Assembly (NCBI RefSeq): GCF_008630535.1 | Contig: NZ_VWPH01000004.1 | Coordinates: 248,001 to 312,000, forward strand | DNA length: 64,000 nt | DNA from: Saccharopolyspora hirsuta | Lineage (GTDB): Bacteria > Actinomycetota > Actinomycetes > Mycobacteriales > Pseudonocardiaceae | Direction of reading: 5' to 3' | Shown here: positions 7,693 through 17,811 of the stretch, one piece after another | Layout of the letters: each line of letters opens with the position of its first letter | Numbering within the stretch: position 1 is the first letter of the stretch | Notes under the pieces: model-generated | The model's input: the letters and a program-made list of their open reading frames with translations, nothing else | What the model was told of the DNA's origin: nothing | Databases searched by the model: none | Program-made: the position numbers and the translations under genes

Positions 7693-8616
7693 ATGCGGAT
7701 CGCTGTGACCGGCGCGGCCGGGTACCTCGGGCAGGCCGTGCTCGCCCGGCTGCACCGGGACGGGCACGAGGTGACCGCGATCGGCCACCGCACCCCCGTC
7801 GACCGGCCGCCCGGGGTCTTCGTCCGGTACGCCGACCTCACCGACGCCGCGGCGGCGACCGAGGCGATCGCGGGCGCCGACGCGGTCTGCCACCTGGCCG
7901 GTCGGACGCGGGTGCGCGACAGCGGTGGCGCGGTGGGCCGCTACTACCGGGACAACCTGGTGGCGACGCTGAACCTGCTGGACGCCATGACCGCCGGGAA
8001 CCGCCCGGCGCGGCTGGTGTTCCTCTCCAGCGGCGCGGTTTACGGGCGCAGCGGCCGGGAACCGATCGCCGAGTCCCACCCCACCGAACCGCGCAGCGCG
8101 TACGGCGCGACCAAGCTCGCCGCCGAGCAGGCGATCTCCTGGTACGCGGCAGCGGGCGGGCTGTCCGCGGTCTCGCTGCGGCTGTTCAACGCGGCGGGCG
8201 CCGTCCGCCCCGGCAGCGGACCCGACGGGAGCACGCTCATCGCGCGGGCCCTGGCGGTGGCCACCGGGGAGGAAACCACGCTTCCCATCAACGGGGACGG
8301 CACCGCGGTGCGGGATTTCGTGCACGTGGCGGACGTCGCGGACGCGATCGCCCTGGCGCTCTCGCTGCCCTGCCGAGGGGCTGAGGTGTTCAACCTCGGC
8401 GCGGTGGGCGCCAGCGTGCTCGAAGTGGTCAGCGCGGTGGAGCGGGTCGTCGGCACCTCCGTGCCCGTGGAGCACAAGCCCGCCAACGGAGCGGACCAGC
8501 CCTGGCTCCTCGCCGACACGAGCGCGGCGCGCGAACGGCTCGGGTGGCGGCCCGAGCGGTCCACTTTGGAATCGATGATCGCAGACCAGTGGAAATCCGG
8601 GAGTGCGCGAGGATGA
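7693..8616 (+). CDS. NAD-dependent sugar epimerase/dehydratase (GalE-like extended SDR)
   Basis: A 307-residue extended short-chain dehydrogenase. VTGAAGYLG at residue 5 is the NAD-binding TGxxGxxG motif. SSGAVYGRSG supplies the catalytic Ser, YGATK (around residue 137) the Tyr-Lys pair, and RDFVHVADVADAI matches the substrate-side motif of GalE-type UDP-hexose 4-epimerases. The start is fixed by GGAGGAG 5 nt upstream. It probably epimerises or dehydrates a nucleotide sugar used by the glycosyltransferases of this cluster. Length fits GalE or HldD-like enzymes; which one cannot be decided by eye. Confidence 0.8.
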   Translation: MRIAVTGAAGYLGQAVLARLHRDGHEVTAIGHRTPVDRPPGVFVRYADLTDAAAATEAIAGADAVCHLAGRTRVRDSGGAVGRYYRDNLVATLNLLDAMTAGNRPARLVFLSSGAVYGRSGREPIAESHPTEPRSAYGATKLAAEQAISWYAAAGGLSAVSLRLFNAAGAVRPGSGPDGSTLIARALAVATGEETTLPINGDGTAVRDFVHVADVADAIALALSLPCRGAEVFNLGAVGASVLEVVSAVERVVGTSVPVEHKPANGADQPWLLADTSAARERLGWRPERSTLESMIADQWKSGSARG

Positions 8617-10907
8617 CGAACACGGCGGGCGACCCCGGCTGGACGATCCGGCGGGACGCCTACGACCGCGCGGAGGACAGCTTCTACGAGAGCCTGTTCG
8701 CCCTGTCCAACGGGCGGATCGGCGTGCGCGCGACGGTGGACTTCGAGGCGGGCGGCGGCGTCCCCGGGTTCTTCCACAGCCGCCTCTACGCCCGGTCCGT
8801 GACGGTGCGCAGGCATCTCGTCAACGCGCCCAACCCGACCTTCCGCAGCGTGCTGGTGGACGGGGTGCCGCTGCTCGCCACCCCGGACCGGATCACCGAG
8901 TTCCACCAGCACCTCGACCTCCGCCGGGCCCGCCAGGAGACCGCGCTGACACTTCGGGACGGGCTGGGCAGGCACACCAGGATCGCCACGACCACGCTGC
9001 TGCCCGCGCAGTTCACCGGAACCGTCCTCACCCGCATCGCGGTGGCCGCACTGGACCACGACGCGCCGGTGACGATCCTCGCCGGGACTGATTGGTCGAC
9101 CGGTAACGGCGATCTCGGCGGACAGCTCCCCCGGGTGCGCATCCACCACACCGAGCTCCTGGAGCACGACCACCGGCCGGGGCGGCTGGATCTGCGGATG
9201 GGCAGCTTCGGCCACCCGGAGCAGCTCACCCAGCGCCTGGCGATCCTCGCCGATCCGGCGTACCGGGACCTGGTCGTCGGCCGCACCCGGCTGGCGGAGG
9301 GCCTGCGCTTCGCCCGTTCGGCAGGCGAGGAACTCCGCGCCGACGTGATCGCCGTGGTGCGCGCTGAGCACGACGACGCCGCCCACGGGGAGCCGAATCT
9401 CGACTCAGCGCCCGACGTCGCGGACATCATCGCCGAGCACGAGGAGATCTGGGCGGTGCGCTGGGAGCAGCAGGCGGAGGTGGTGGGCGATCCACAGCTG
9501 GTCGAGGGCCTCCGGTACTCGCAGTTCCAGCTGCTGAGCTCCATCGACGACGGAAGCGACGTCCACAACGTCCCCGCCCGGGGACTGACGAGCGAGTACC
9601 ACTCCGGTCACTTCTTCTACAACACCGAGTTCTTCGCGCTGCCGCACGCCGCGTGGACCGATCCCGCCGCGGCCAAGGCCATGCTGCGGTTCCGGGTGTC
9701 CACGTTGGACGCCGCTGTCGCGCACGCCCGCAAGACCGGTCACGTCGGCGCCCGGTTCCCCGAGGAGGCCGACCTCTTCGGCGATTCCGGGTCCCCGTCC
9801 CTGGTGCGCGACGTGCTGCGGGACGACGAATGGCTGGAGCGGGCCGGTGAGCAGGTCGTGCACACCAGCGCCGACGTGCTGCACGCGCTGCGCAGCTACG
9901 TCCAGATCACCGGCGACGAGGACTTCCTGGCCGAGGAGTGCGTGCCGCTGCTCGCCGAGACCGGCCGCTACCTGGCGGGCCTGCTCCGGTTCGACCCGGA
10001 GGTCGGCGGCCGGACCGTCCGGCGGGTGATGGGCTTCGACGAGTTCCACTACGAGGTCGACCACCACTTCGGCACGAACCTGCTGGTCAGCTGGGGGTTG
10101 TCCTGGGCGGCGGACACGCTCCGGGAGCTGCTCGCCCGCCACCCCGAGGTCCGCGACGCGCTCGCGGCCAGGCAGGTCGACGAGGCGCTGCTGGCGGACT
10201 GGACCGGCATCGCGGCCGAGGTCCACCTCCCGCAACCCCGGCACGACGGCGTGATCCCGGTCTTCGACGGCTACTTCGCGCTCCCGGACGAGGTGTGCGA
10301 GCTGACCCCGAGCCACAACCTGCCGCTGCCGGTCAAGGAGAACGACGAGCGGCGGACCAGCGGACTGGTGAAGCAAGCCGACGTCGTGCAGACGATGGTG
10401 CTGCTGCCCGAGCAGTTCACCCGCTCCGAGATCGCGGCGAACCTGGCCTTCTACGACCCCCGCACCGCGCACGGCAGCTCGCTCAGCCCGACCTCGCACG
10501 CCATCGCCGCGGCCTGGGTGGGCGACACCCGGCGCGCGGTGCGGCTGCTCGCCGCGTCCGCGCGCTACAACCTGGACTTCACGCACAAGGCCAACTACCG
10601 CAACGGTGTCCACCTCGCGGCCTGCGCGGGCGCCTGGCTGATCCTGACCCGGGGATTCCTCGGCGCCGACGCCTCCGGCGACCGGCTGCGGTTCACGCCG
10701 TGCGCGCCCGAGGACATCACCGAGATGCGCGTCCCGCTGCGCTGGCGCGGACGCGGCCTGACCGCGACGCTGACCAGCAGCGGCCTGACGCTCGTCGCGG
10801 ACGAGGCGAACGACGACCCGCTGCCCGTCGAGGTCGACGGCGAGAAGGCCGAGCTGAACCCGGGGAAGACCGAATCGTTCGGCCTCTCCGCCCCGGGGTC
10901 CTCCTAG
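8613..10907 (+). CDS. Glycoside hydrolase family 65 (disaccharide phosphorylase/hydrolase)
   Basis: A 764-residue enzyme with the GH65 architecture: N-terminal beta-sandwich (residues 1-270), (alpha/alpha)6 catalytic barrel, and a small C-terminal beta domain. NTEFFALPHAAW and GFDEFHYEVDHH flank the catalytic site, with E477 in the position of the general-acid Glu of maltose phosphorylase. VKQADVV at K587 is the conserved region after the active site. The family cleaves maltose, trehalose, kojibiose or nigerose, with phosphate or water. No signal peptide is present. It overlaps the epimerase by ATGA and ends the operon. In an aminocyclitol cluster it could supply beta-glucose 1-phosphate or trim a glucosylated intermediate; this is inference. 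Confidence 0.85.
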   Translation: MTNTAGDPGWTIRRDAYDRAEDSFYESLFALSNGRIGVRATVDFEAGGGVPGFFHSRLYARSVTVRRHLVNAPNPTFRSVLVDGVPLLATPDRITEFHQHLDLRRARQETALTLRDGLGRHTRIATTTLLPAQFTGTVLTRIAVAALDHDAPVTILAGTDWSTGNGDLGGQLPRVRIHHTELLEHDHRPGRLDLRMGSFGHPEQLTQRLAILADPAYRDLVVGRTRLAEGLRFARSAGEELRADVIAVVRAEHDDAAHGEPNLDSAPDVADIIAEHEEIWAVRWEQQAEVVGDPQLVEGLRYSQFQLLSSIDDGSDVHNVPARGLTSEYHSGHFFYNTEFFALPHAAWTDPAAAKAMLRFRVSTLDAAVAHARKTGHVGARFPEEADLFGDSGSPSLVRDVLRDDEWLERAGEQVVHTSADVLHALRSYVQITGDEDFLAEECVPLLAETGRYLAGLLRFDPEVGGRTVRRVMGFDEFHYEVDHHFGTNLLVSWGLSWAADTLRELLARHPEVRDALAARQVDEALLADWTGIAAEVHLPQPRHDGVIPVFDGYFALPDEVCELTPSHNLPLPVKENDERRTSGLVKQADVVQTMVLLPEQFTRSEIAANLAFYDPRTAHGSSLSPTSHAIAAAWVGDTRRAVRLLAASARYNLDFTHKANYRNGVHLAACAGAWLILTRGFLGADASGDRLRFTPCAPEDITEMRVPLRWRGRGLTATLTSSGLTLVADEANDDPLPVEVDGEKAELNPGKTESFGLSAPGSS

Positions 10908-11004
10908 CGTCCACACGGGACTCCGCGTCGATCGGGGAGCTCGCCCCACCTCACACGGCAGGGTGAAAAATCCTCACGTTTTGCCTGCTGGCCGAGATCG
11001 GTGA

Positions 11005-12663
<1,659 letters not shown>

Positions 12664-12664
12664 C

Positions 12665-14092
12665 TCACTGGCTGGCGGCCGGGCTGAGCGCTGCCTGCCG
12701 ACGACGCGTTGCCGTGACGACGACAAGCGCGACGCCGAAGATGATCAGCGACGAGCAGGGCGCCCACACCGTCGGCGCGGGAACTTTGTAGAGCGCACCG
12801 AAGATCGCGCCCCCGGTGAGCACCGTGCCGACGGTGCTGGCCAGCCACACCGAGGCCCGGCGGGGGTGGTCGCGCAGCCCGCGAACGGCGCCCACCGACA
12901 GCAGCAGGTACACGAGCATCAGCGTGAAGCCGCCGAACGTGGCGGCCCAGTGGAACGTCGAGAAGTAGCCGGGCGCTCCCGGCTCCCCGAACGGTTCCGG
13001 GGCGACGTTGGAGACGACGATCCAGGCCAGGACGAAGATCCCGACGACACCGATGGCCGGGCCGGGCGTGCCCCGCCGCGCGCTGGTCGCCGCGAACCGC
13101 TTCGGCAGCCACCCGTCCCGGGAGATCGCGCTGATGCCGCGGCTGGCCGAGACCACCACCCCGAGGTACACGGCGACCATGTCGAGCAGGATGACCAGCT
13201 CCAGCACCTGCCGCAGCGCCACCGAGCCCTGTCCGCCAGGTCCGCCCAGGAACACCAGCGGCGACTGCCCGCTGCTGATGGCCTCCTGGATCTGCCGCAG
13301 GTCGAAGGAGAACGCGGCGACCTGCGAGTAGGTCGCGAGGAGGAAGAACGCGGCCGCGATGACGACCGAGGTGACCACAGCCCGCGGGATGTTCCGGCCC
13401 GGATCCTCGGTCTCCTCCGCGAGATTCGCCGCCGCCTCGAACCCGGTGAACAGCAGCACGCCGTACAGGACGCCGAAGAGGACACCGCTCCAACCGTCGG
13501 GCGAAGCGGCCGGGGTGAAGGCGACCGGGCTGTTCGCCGAGCCCGCGTTGAAGATCAGGAAGACGAAGAACCCCACCAGCACCAGCATCGACACCAGCGC
13601 CAGCACCAGCTGCGCCTTGATGGAGATGTGCACACCGACGTAGGCGATGGACACCGCGACCACCAGCATCGCGACCTGCCAGGCCCACACCGGCAGCACC
13701 CCGTTGCCGAACTCGGTCCGCAAGGTGTCGTGCACGTACCCGCCGACGTACACCCCGAGCGCCGAACCGAGCATGAGCACGCCCAGGTAGTAGACGAGCC
13801 CGGTCGCACCCCCGACCCGCACCCCGAGCCCGGCGGTCACGTAGCTGTACAACGACCCGGCGGCGTGAATCCGCTTGGCGAACTGCGCGACGATCCACCC
13901 GAGCGCCAGCACCCCCAACGTGGCCATCAGCACCGACAACGGAGCCGCCGCACCAGCGGTCTTCCCGGAAGCGCCCTCGACGAGCAGGATCAGCAGGATC
14001 GACCCGGAGAACACCGGCCCGAGAAACCCCACGGACTGCGCGATCGCGTCGACGTAGGTCAACTTCTGCGCCCCAACGACCTTTCCGGACAC
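12665..14092 (-). CDS. APC-superfamily amino acid/polyamine permease
   Basis: A 475-residue membrane protein with about 12 hydrophobic segments. The start region GAQKLTYVDAIAQSVGFLGPV and the later GFEAAANLAEETEDPGRNIPRAV are hallmark APC motifs (the conserved helix 6/7 segment). The GTG start at 14092 follows GAGGAG by 6 nt and begins just before the first conserved segment. It imports or exchanges an amino acid or amine at the cytoplasmic membrane; the substrate is not predictable. It converges on choA with no room for a terminator. Confidence 0.85.
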   Translation of the reverse strand: MSGKVVGAQKLTYVDAIAQSVGFLGPVFSGSILLILLVEGASGKTAGAAAPLSVLMATLGVLALGWIVAQFAKRIHAAGSLYSYVTAGLGVRVGGATGLVYYLGVLMLGSALGVYVGGYVHDTLRTEFGNGVLPVWAWQVAMLVVAVSIAYVGVHISIKAQLVLALVSMLVLVGFFVFLIFNAGSANSPVAFTPAASPDGWSGVLFGVLYGVLLFTGFEAAANLAEETEDPGRNIPRAVVTSVVIAAAFFLLATYSQVAAFSFDLRQIQEAISSGQSPLVFLGGPGGQGSVALRQVLELVILLDMVAVYLGVVVSASRGISAISRDGWLPKRFAATSARRGTPGPAIGVVGIFVLAWIVVSNVAPEPFGEPGAPGYFSTFHWAATFGGFTLMLVYLLLSVGAVRGLRDHPRRASVWLASTVGTVLTGGAIFGALYKVPAPTVWAPCSSLIIFGVALVVVTATRRRQAALSPAASQ

Positions 14093-14483
14093 GATCGTCT
14101 CCTCGCTACCCCGCCCCGGCGCACGAACACGCCCCAACCCGCAGCAACCTAGCCCCGCAGCGACACCCACCGGTTGTCCACGAGTGCACGAACCTTGTCC
14201 CCCAGCGACAACCGCTCCCGACAGCTCAGACGCTTTGATGCGGAGGTTGGGCTGAGGTGCGTTCTCGCTGGTGTGCTTCCGCCCTGGGCTGAGCCACCCC
14301 TCCCTGGGCTCCGGGCGTTTCGCCAAGGGGCTCAGGTCGAGGTCTTCCGGGACGCCTCAGAGGTCCAGCCGTTTCAGGTTCAGGAGTTCGGACAGCGGGC
14401 CGACGTCGGTCACCGCGCTGATCGGGGCCGGGGCGGGGTCAGCTGCTAGCGTGCCCGGACACCGGTGATCGGAGGTTCTTCGG
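14093..14483. other. 391-bp intergenic region with a leucine-rich-repeat remnant
   Basis: No intact gene. The minus strand from about 14430 down to a stop at 14357 encodes AVTDVGPLSELLNLKRLDL, a good match to a single leucine-rich repeat (x-D-L-S-P-L-x-x-L-x-N-L-K-x-L-D-L), with no upstream coding support. The rest contains the promoters of the divergent permease and APH-family genes. GGAGG at 14471 serves the latter. Confidence 0.45.
14357..14430 (-). pseudogene. Leucine-rich-repeat protein fragment
   Basis: Only the last repeat, about 24 codons ending in a TGA at 14357-14359, is recognisable. Further upstream on the same strand the reading frame runs antisense through the APH-family gene and loses any repeat character. 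It is best read as the scar of a deleted LRR gene, although chance resemblance is possible because the segment is short. Confidence 0.3.
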
Positions 14484-15371
14484 GTGGACGCGCTGAAGTT
14501 CGAGCAGGACCTGGTGCGGGCGCTGCTCCGGGAGCAGCAGCCGGATCTCGCGGACCTCGAACTCCGGGACGTCGACGGCGGCTGGGACAACCAGCAGTGG
14601 CGCCTCGGCGACGAACTGGCCGTCCGCTTGCCGCGCACCGACCGAGCGCCGGATCTGCTGCGCACGGAGCAGAAGTGGTTGCCGGTGCTGGCCGAACGCC
14701 TGCCCCTGCCGGTGCCCGTCCCGGTCCGCACCGGCGAGCCTTCCAGCCTGTTCGAGCGCACCTGGACGATCACGCGCTGGGTCGAGGGCGAACCAGCCGA
14801 CCGCACACCGATCACCGCCCTCGACGCGGCCGAGGTCCTCGCCGACTTCCTCAAGGCGCTGCACCGCCCGGCACCGGCTGACGCGCCGACCAGCCCGACG
14901 CGCGGCCTCCCGCTGGCCGATCTCCAGCAGGAGGCCAAATCCTGGTTCGAGGTCATCGCCGACCGCGAGGACGTCGCTGCTGCGCGAGAGACGTGGGAGA
15001 AGGCCGTCGCAGCACCCGCCTGGCAGGGCCCGCCGATCTGGCTGCACGGTGATCTGCACCCGGCCAACGTGGTCGTCCGCAACGGGACGCTCGCCGGGGT
15101 GATCGACTTCGGCGACATGTGCGCGGGCGACCCCGCGACCGGCCTGTCCGCGGCGTGGATCCTGCTGCCCGCGGGCGCGGCGACGCGCTTCTTCGAGGCC
15201 TACGAGCACGCCGACGAAGCCACCATCGCCCGAGCCCGCGGCTGGGCCGTCATGCGAGCGCTGAACCTGATCTGGATCGGCCGCAACGGCAGGCTCGGCC
15301 TCCCCGGCGGAAAACCGACCTGGGAACCAGCGGGCCACGCCACCCTGGACCGAGCCCTGACGACGAACTGA
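14484..15371 (+). CDS. Aminoglycoside phosphotransferase-family kinase
   Basis: A 295-residue APH-fold kinase. WLHGDLHPANVVV (around residue 186) is the Brenner catalytic loop with the catalytic Asp, and VIDFGDMCAGDPATGL holds the metal-binding Asp. The N-lobe is compact and lacks a clear P-loop. The GTG start is set by GGAGG 8 nt upstream. The family covers aminoglycoside 3'- or 6-phosphotransferases, macrolide kinases and many housekeeping small-molecule kinases. Its proximity (about 3.6 kb) to an aminocyclitol cluster makes self-resistance possible, but the unrelated genes in between argue for caution. Confidence 0.75.
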   Translation: MDALKFEQDLVRALLREQQPDLADLELRDVDGGWDNQQWRLGDELAVRLPRTDRAPDLLRTEQKWLPVLAERLPLPVPVPVRTGEPSSLFERTWTITRWVEGEPADRTPITALDAAEVLADFLKALHRPAPADAPTSPTRGLPLADLQQEAKSWFEVIADREDVAAARETWEKAVAAPAWQGPPIWLHGDLHPANVVVRNGTLAGVIDFGDMCAGDPATGLSAAWILLPAGAATRFFEAYEHADEATIARARGWAVMRALNLIWIGRNGRLGLPGGKPTWEPAGHATLDRALTTN

Positions 15372-15436
15372 CCGGCGACACCCGAGCAGCGGTGGTGGTC
15401 GCCTTGCGGGAGTGGTGGTTTCGCGCGAGGTGCTGC

Positions 15437-16582
15437 TCAGGGTCGGGTCGTTTGGATGAGGGCGTGGGAGCCGCTGGTGCGCCAGGGGCCTTCGCCCAGG
15501 TCTGCGATCGTTGCTTCGTCGAGGCCCACCACGACCTCGGACTTCAGGACCCGGAGTGCGGCGACCGGGCTCGGGAAGTGCGACACCGCTTCGGCGAACG
15601 GTGTGGTGGCGGGCCAGTAGCGGTCGCCGACGAGGCGCCGGTAGTTCAGGTCCCCCTTCAGGATGGTCACCGCTGCGGAGGCCAGCTCGTTCCGCAGGTC
15701 GTCCGGCATCGCGCGGTAGTCCACCGGGGCGCAGAAGAACGGGTGGGCGCGCAGCTCGATCCGCCCGTGCCGGAGGCCCTCCCAGATCCGCTGCCCGATC
15801 GCGCCGACCTCGCCGGGGAGTTCGACCAGGTGCCGCAGGACGCCGAGCACGTCGGCGGGCGTGGCGTCGGAGACGTAGTACGGGGTCGGTTTGACGTGCA
15901 GGACGACGCGGTCCGCGCGGCCGGTCGTGAGCAGGTGGTCGATCAGCGCCAGGTCGGCCGCGAGCTCGCCAGCGGCGTTGTCGGCGACCAGGTGGACCGG
16001 ACCGGCGGTGTCGAACAGCGACCAGAACTCCTGGCTGCCACCGGCCACCAACCCCGCGGCCCCGGAGACCCCCGTCGACAGCTGGAACGCGAGATCGGCC
16101 TGGTTGCCCCACACCGCGGCCTGCACGACGGCGGCGTCGCGCTCGTCGGCGGTGAGCCCCGGCAGGGCGTCGAAGGCCTTGAGCGTCTCAGCGGTCGCGG
16201 CGCTGCGGAGCTCGGCGAGCTTCATCGGCGCGAACGGGTCGACACCGCACCACGGCCCGGGTTCGAAGTACCCGACCGCGGCGAGCAGCCTGCGGAAGAA
16301 GTAGCTCTCCGCCCACAGGAACGGCGTCTCCCGCCACGGCCGTCCCACCCAGTCGGCCGTCCACGACGCCCAGCGGCCGTGGTCCGGTGCCTGGTCGTCG
16401 AGCGGGGCGACGACCCCGGTGGTCGTCTCGCTCAGCAGTTCGGCCAGCTCGTCCCGCACCTCGGCACCGTAGGGCGTTGCGGAGCACACCTGTTCGAGCA
16501 TCGCGGGGTGCCGCTCGTGGAAGACCTTCCACGCGAACGAACCCGGCTCGCCAATAGTGATCAACGGTGCTTCGAACTCCAC
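15437..16582 (-). CDS. ARMT1/DUF89-like damage-control metal-dependent phosphatase
   Basis: A 381-residue protein of the DUF89 family. It shows the ordered motifs VWGNQADLAFQLS (around residue 170), VADNAAGELAADLALID (metal-binding Asp-Asn) and LKGDLNYRRLVGD near the C-terminus. Family members hydrolyse damaged or unwanted sugar phosphates such as fructose 1-phosphate. The GTG start at 16582 is chosen for the GGAGGGAG 4 nt upstream and because it begins in the conserved FEAPLI segment. It is a general metabolic gene convergent with the APH-family kinase. Confidence 0.85.
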   Translation of the reverse strand: MEFEAPLITIGEPGSFAWKVFHERHPAMLEQVCSATPYGAEVRDELAELLSETTTGVVAPLDDQAPDHGRWASWTADWVGRPWRETPFLWAESYFFRRLLAAVGYFEPGPWCGVDPFAPMKLAELRSAATAETLKAFDALPGLTADERDAAVVQAAVWGNQADLAFQLSTGVSGAAGLVAGGSQEFWSLFDTAGPVHLVADNAAGELAADLALIDHLLTTGRADRVVLHVKPTPYYVSDATPADVLGVLRHLVELPGEVGAIGQRIWEGLRHGRIELRAHPFFCAPVDYRAMPDDLRNELASAAVTILKGDLNYRRLVGDRYWPATTPFAEAVSHFPSPVAALRVLKSEVVVGLDEATIADLGEGPWRTSGSHALIQTTRP

Positions 16583-16748
16583 GACGCTCCCTCCGGTGCT
16601 GGCCACCCCGCAGGGTACGGCGTCAGCGCACTACTCAGGGCAGGTGCGGGGGCATGATTGAGTAGTTCGCCCCGCCCCGGAAACCGTGTCGGCCGTCACA
16701 GTAGGAGGCAGCTCCACCAGGCATCCACCGACGAATCGGGGTGTGATC

Positions 16749-17003
16749 ATGTCCCCTCTCCAGCACGATGCACCGCTGACCGCCTGCACCCTGGACGAGC
16801 TCGACCGCCGCGCCAAGCTGGCCGAGCTCTGCATGAACCACGCGCTCGAACAGCAGTGCTGGGACCTGGTGCGGCGGCACCGTCGCGAAGCGCTCGTCGT
16901 CCAGGCCGAGATCGACCGCCGCCTGGACGCCCTCGAGGACTCCCCCGGCCACATCGGCTCACGCCTGGGCGAGCCGACCGGCGACGCGGTCGGCTTCTGC
17001 TGA
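16749..17003 (+). CDS. Small hypothetical protein
   Basis: An 84-residue acidic, helical protein (DELDRRAKLAELCMNHALEQ... RRHRREALVVQAEIDRRLDALED) with two Cys and two predicted amphipathic helices. No family recognised. The ATG at 16749 is preceded in frame by GTG at 16743, and the choice is uncertain. It lies 49 nt before the enoyl-CoA hydratase on the same strand. Confidence 0.55.
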   Translation: MSPLQHDAPLTACTLDELDRRAKLAELCMNHALEQQCWDLVRRHRREALVVQAEIDRRLDALEDSPGHIGSRLGEPTGDAVGFC

Positions 17004-17052
17004 ACCCCGGCTTAGACTCCCGGCTGCGGCACCCGAGCTGAGGAGCGACATC

Positions 17053-17802
17053 GTGGCAGTGCGAACGGAGCGGAAGGGCGCGGTCCTGGTCCTCACGATG
17101 GACCGGCCGGAGCGCCGGAACGCCTTCGACGGCGCGATGACGCGAGCGCTCGACGCCGCGTTGAACGAGTTCGAGGACGACGACTCGGTCCGGGCCGCCG
17201 TGCTGACCGGCGGCCCGGACTTCTTCTCCGCGGGGACCGACATCCGCGTCTGGGCGGGTGAGCCCACCGAGCGCGGCGGACCGTACGGGATCGCCGGGCG
17301 CCGCCTGCGCAAACCGCTGATCGCCGCGGTCGAAGGGGCCGCGGCGGGCGGCGGCTTCGAGATCGCGCTGGCCACCACGATGATCGTCGCCTCGCGGACG
17401 GCGTTCTTCTCGTTCCCGGAGGTCGGCCTCGGCCTGGTCGCCGAATGCGGCGGCCTGTTCCGCGCCCCGCGCGCGCTCCCGCTCAACGTGGCCAGGGAAC
17501 TGCTCCTCACCGGAGACCCGCTCCCGGCACAGCGCGCGCACGAACTGGGCCTGGTCAACCGCCTGACCGAACCGGGAGCAGCGCTCGGAGAAGCCCTCGC
17601 CATCGCCCAGCGGATCGCCGGGCACGCCCCGATCGCGGTCCGGGAAACCCTTCACGCGGTCGAAGCGGCCTACGCCGCCGACGACGAGGACCGCTGGCTG
17701 GACACCGCCACCGCAAAAGAGCGCGCCCGAGCTTCCGTCGACGCAACCGAAGGCGTCGCAGCCTTCCTCGCGAAGCGACCCCCGCACTGGACCGGCACCT
17801 GA
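17053..17802 (+). CDS. Enoyl-CoA hydratase/isomerase family protein
   Basis: A 249-residue crotonase. DRPERRNAFDG near the N-terminus and SAGTDIRVWAG (oxyanion-hole region) are typical, AVEGAAAGGGFEIAL is the second oxyanion-hole segment, and FPEVGLGLVAECGG carries acidic catalytic positions. It hydrates or isomerises an acyl-CoA in the cytoplasm. The GTG start follows AGGAG by 7 nt. Substrate unknown; no fatty-acid operon is seen around it. Confidence 0.85.
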   Translation: MAVRTERKGAVLVLTMDRPERRNAFDGAMTRALDAALNEFEDDDSVRAAVLTGGPDFFSAGTDIRVWAGEPTERGGPYGIAGRRLRKPLIAAVEGAAAGGGFEIALATTMIVASRTAFFSFPEVGLGLVAECGGLFRAPRALPLNVARELLLTGDPLPAQRAHELGLVNRLTEPGAALGEALAIAQRIAGHAPIAVRETLHAVEAAYAADDEDRWLDTATAKERARASVDATEGVAAFLAKRPPHWTGT

Positions 17803-17811
17803 TCACCGGCC

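Noticed and set aside
12665-14092. Translation start of the permease at 14326
   Set aside because: The extra N-terminal residues are not family-like. The GTG at 14092 has GAGGAG at proper spacing and begins just before the first conserved APC segment.
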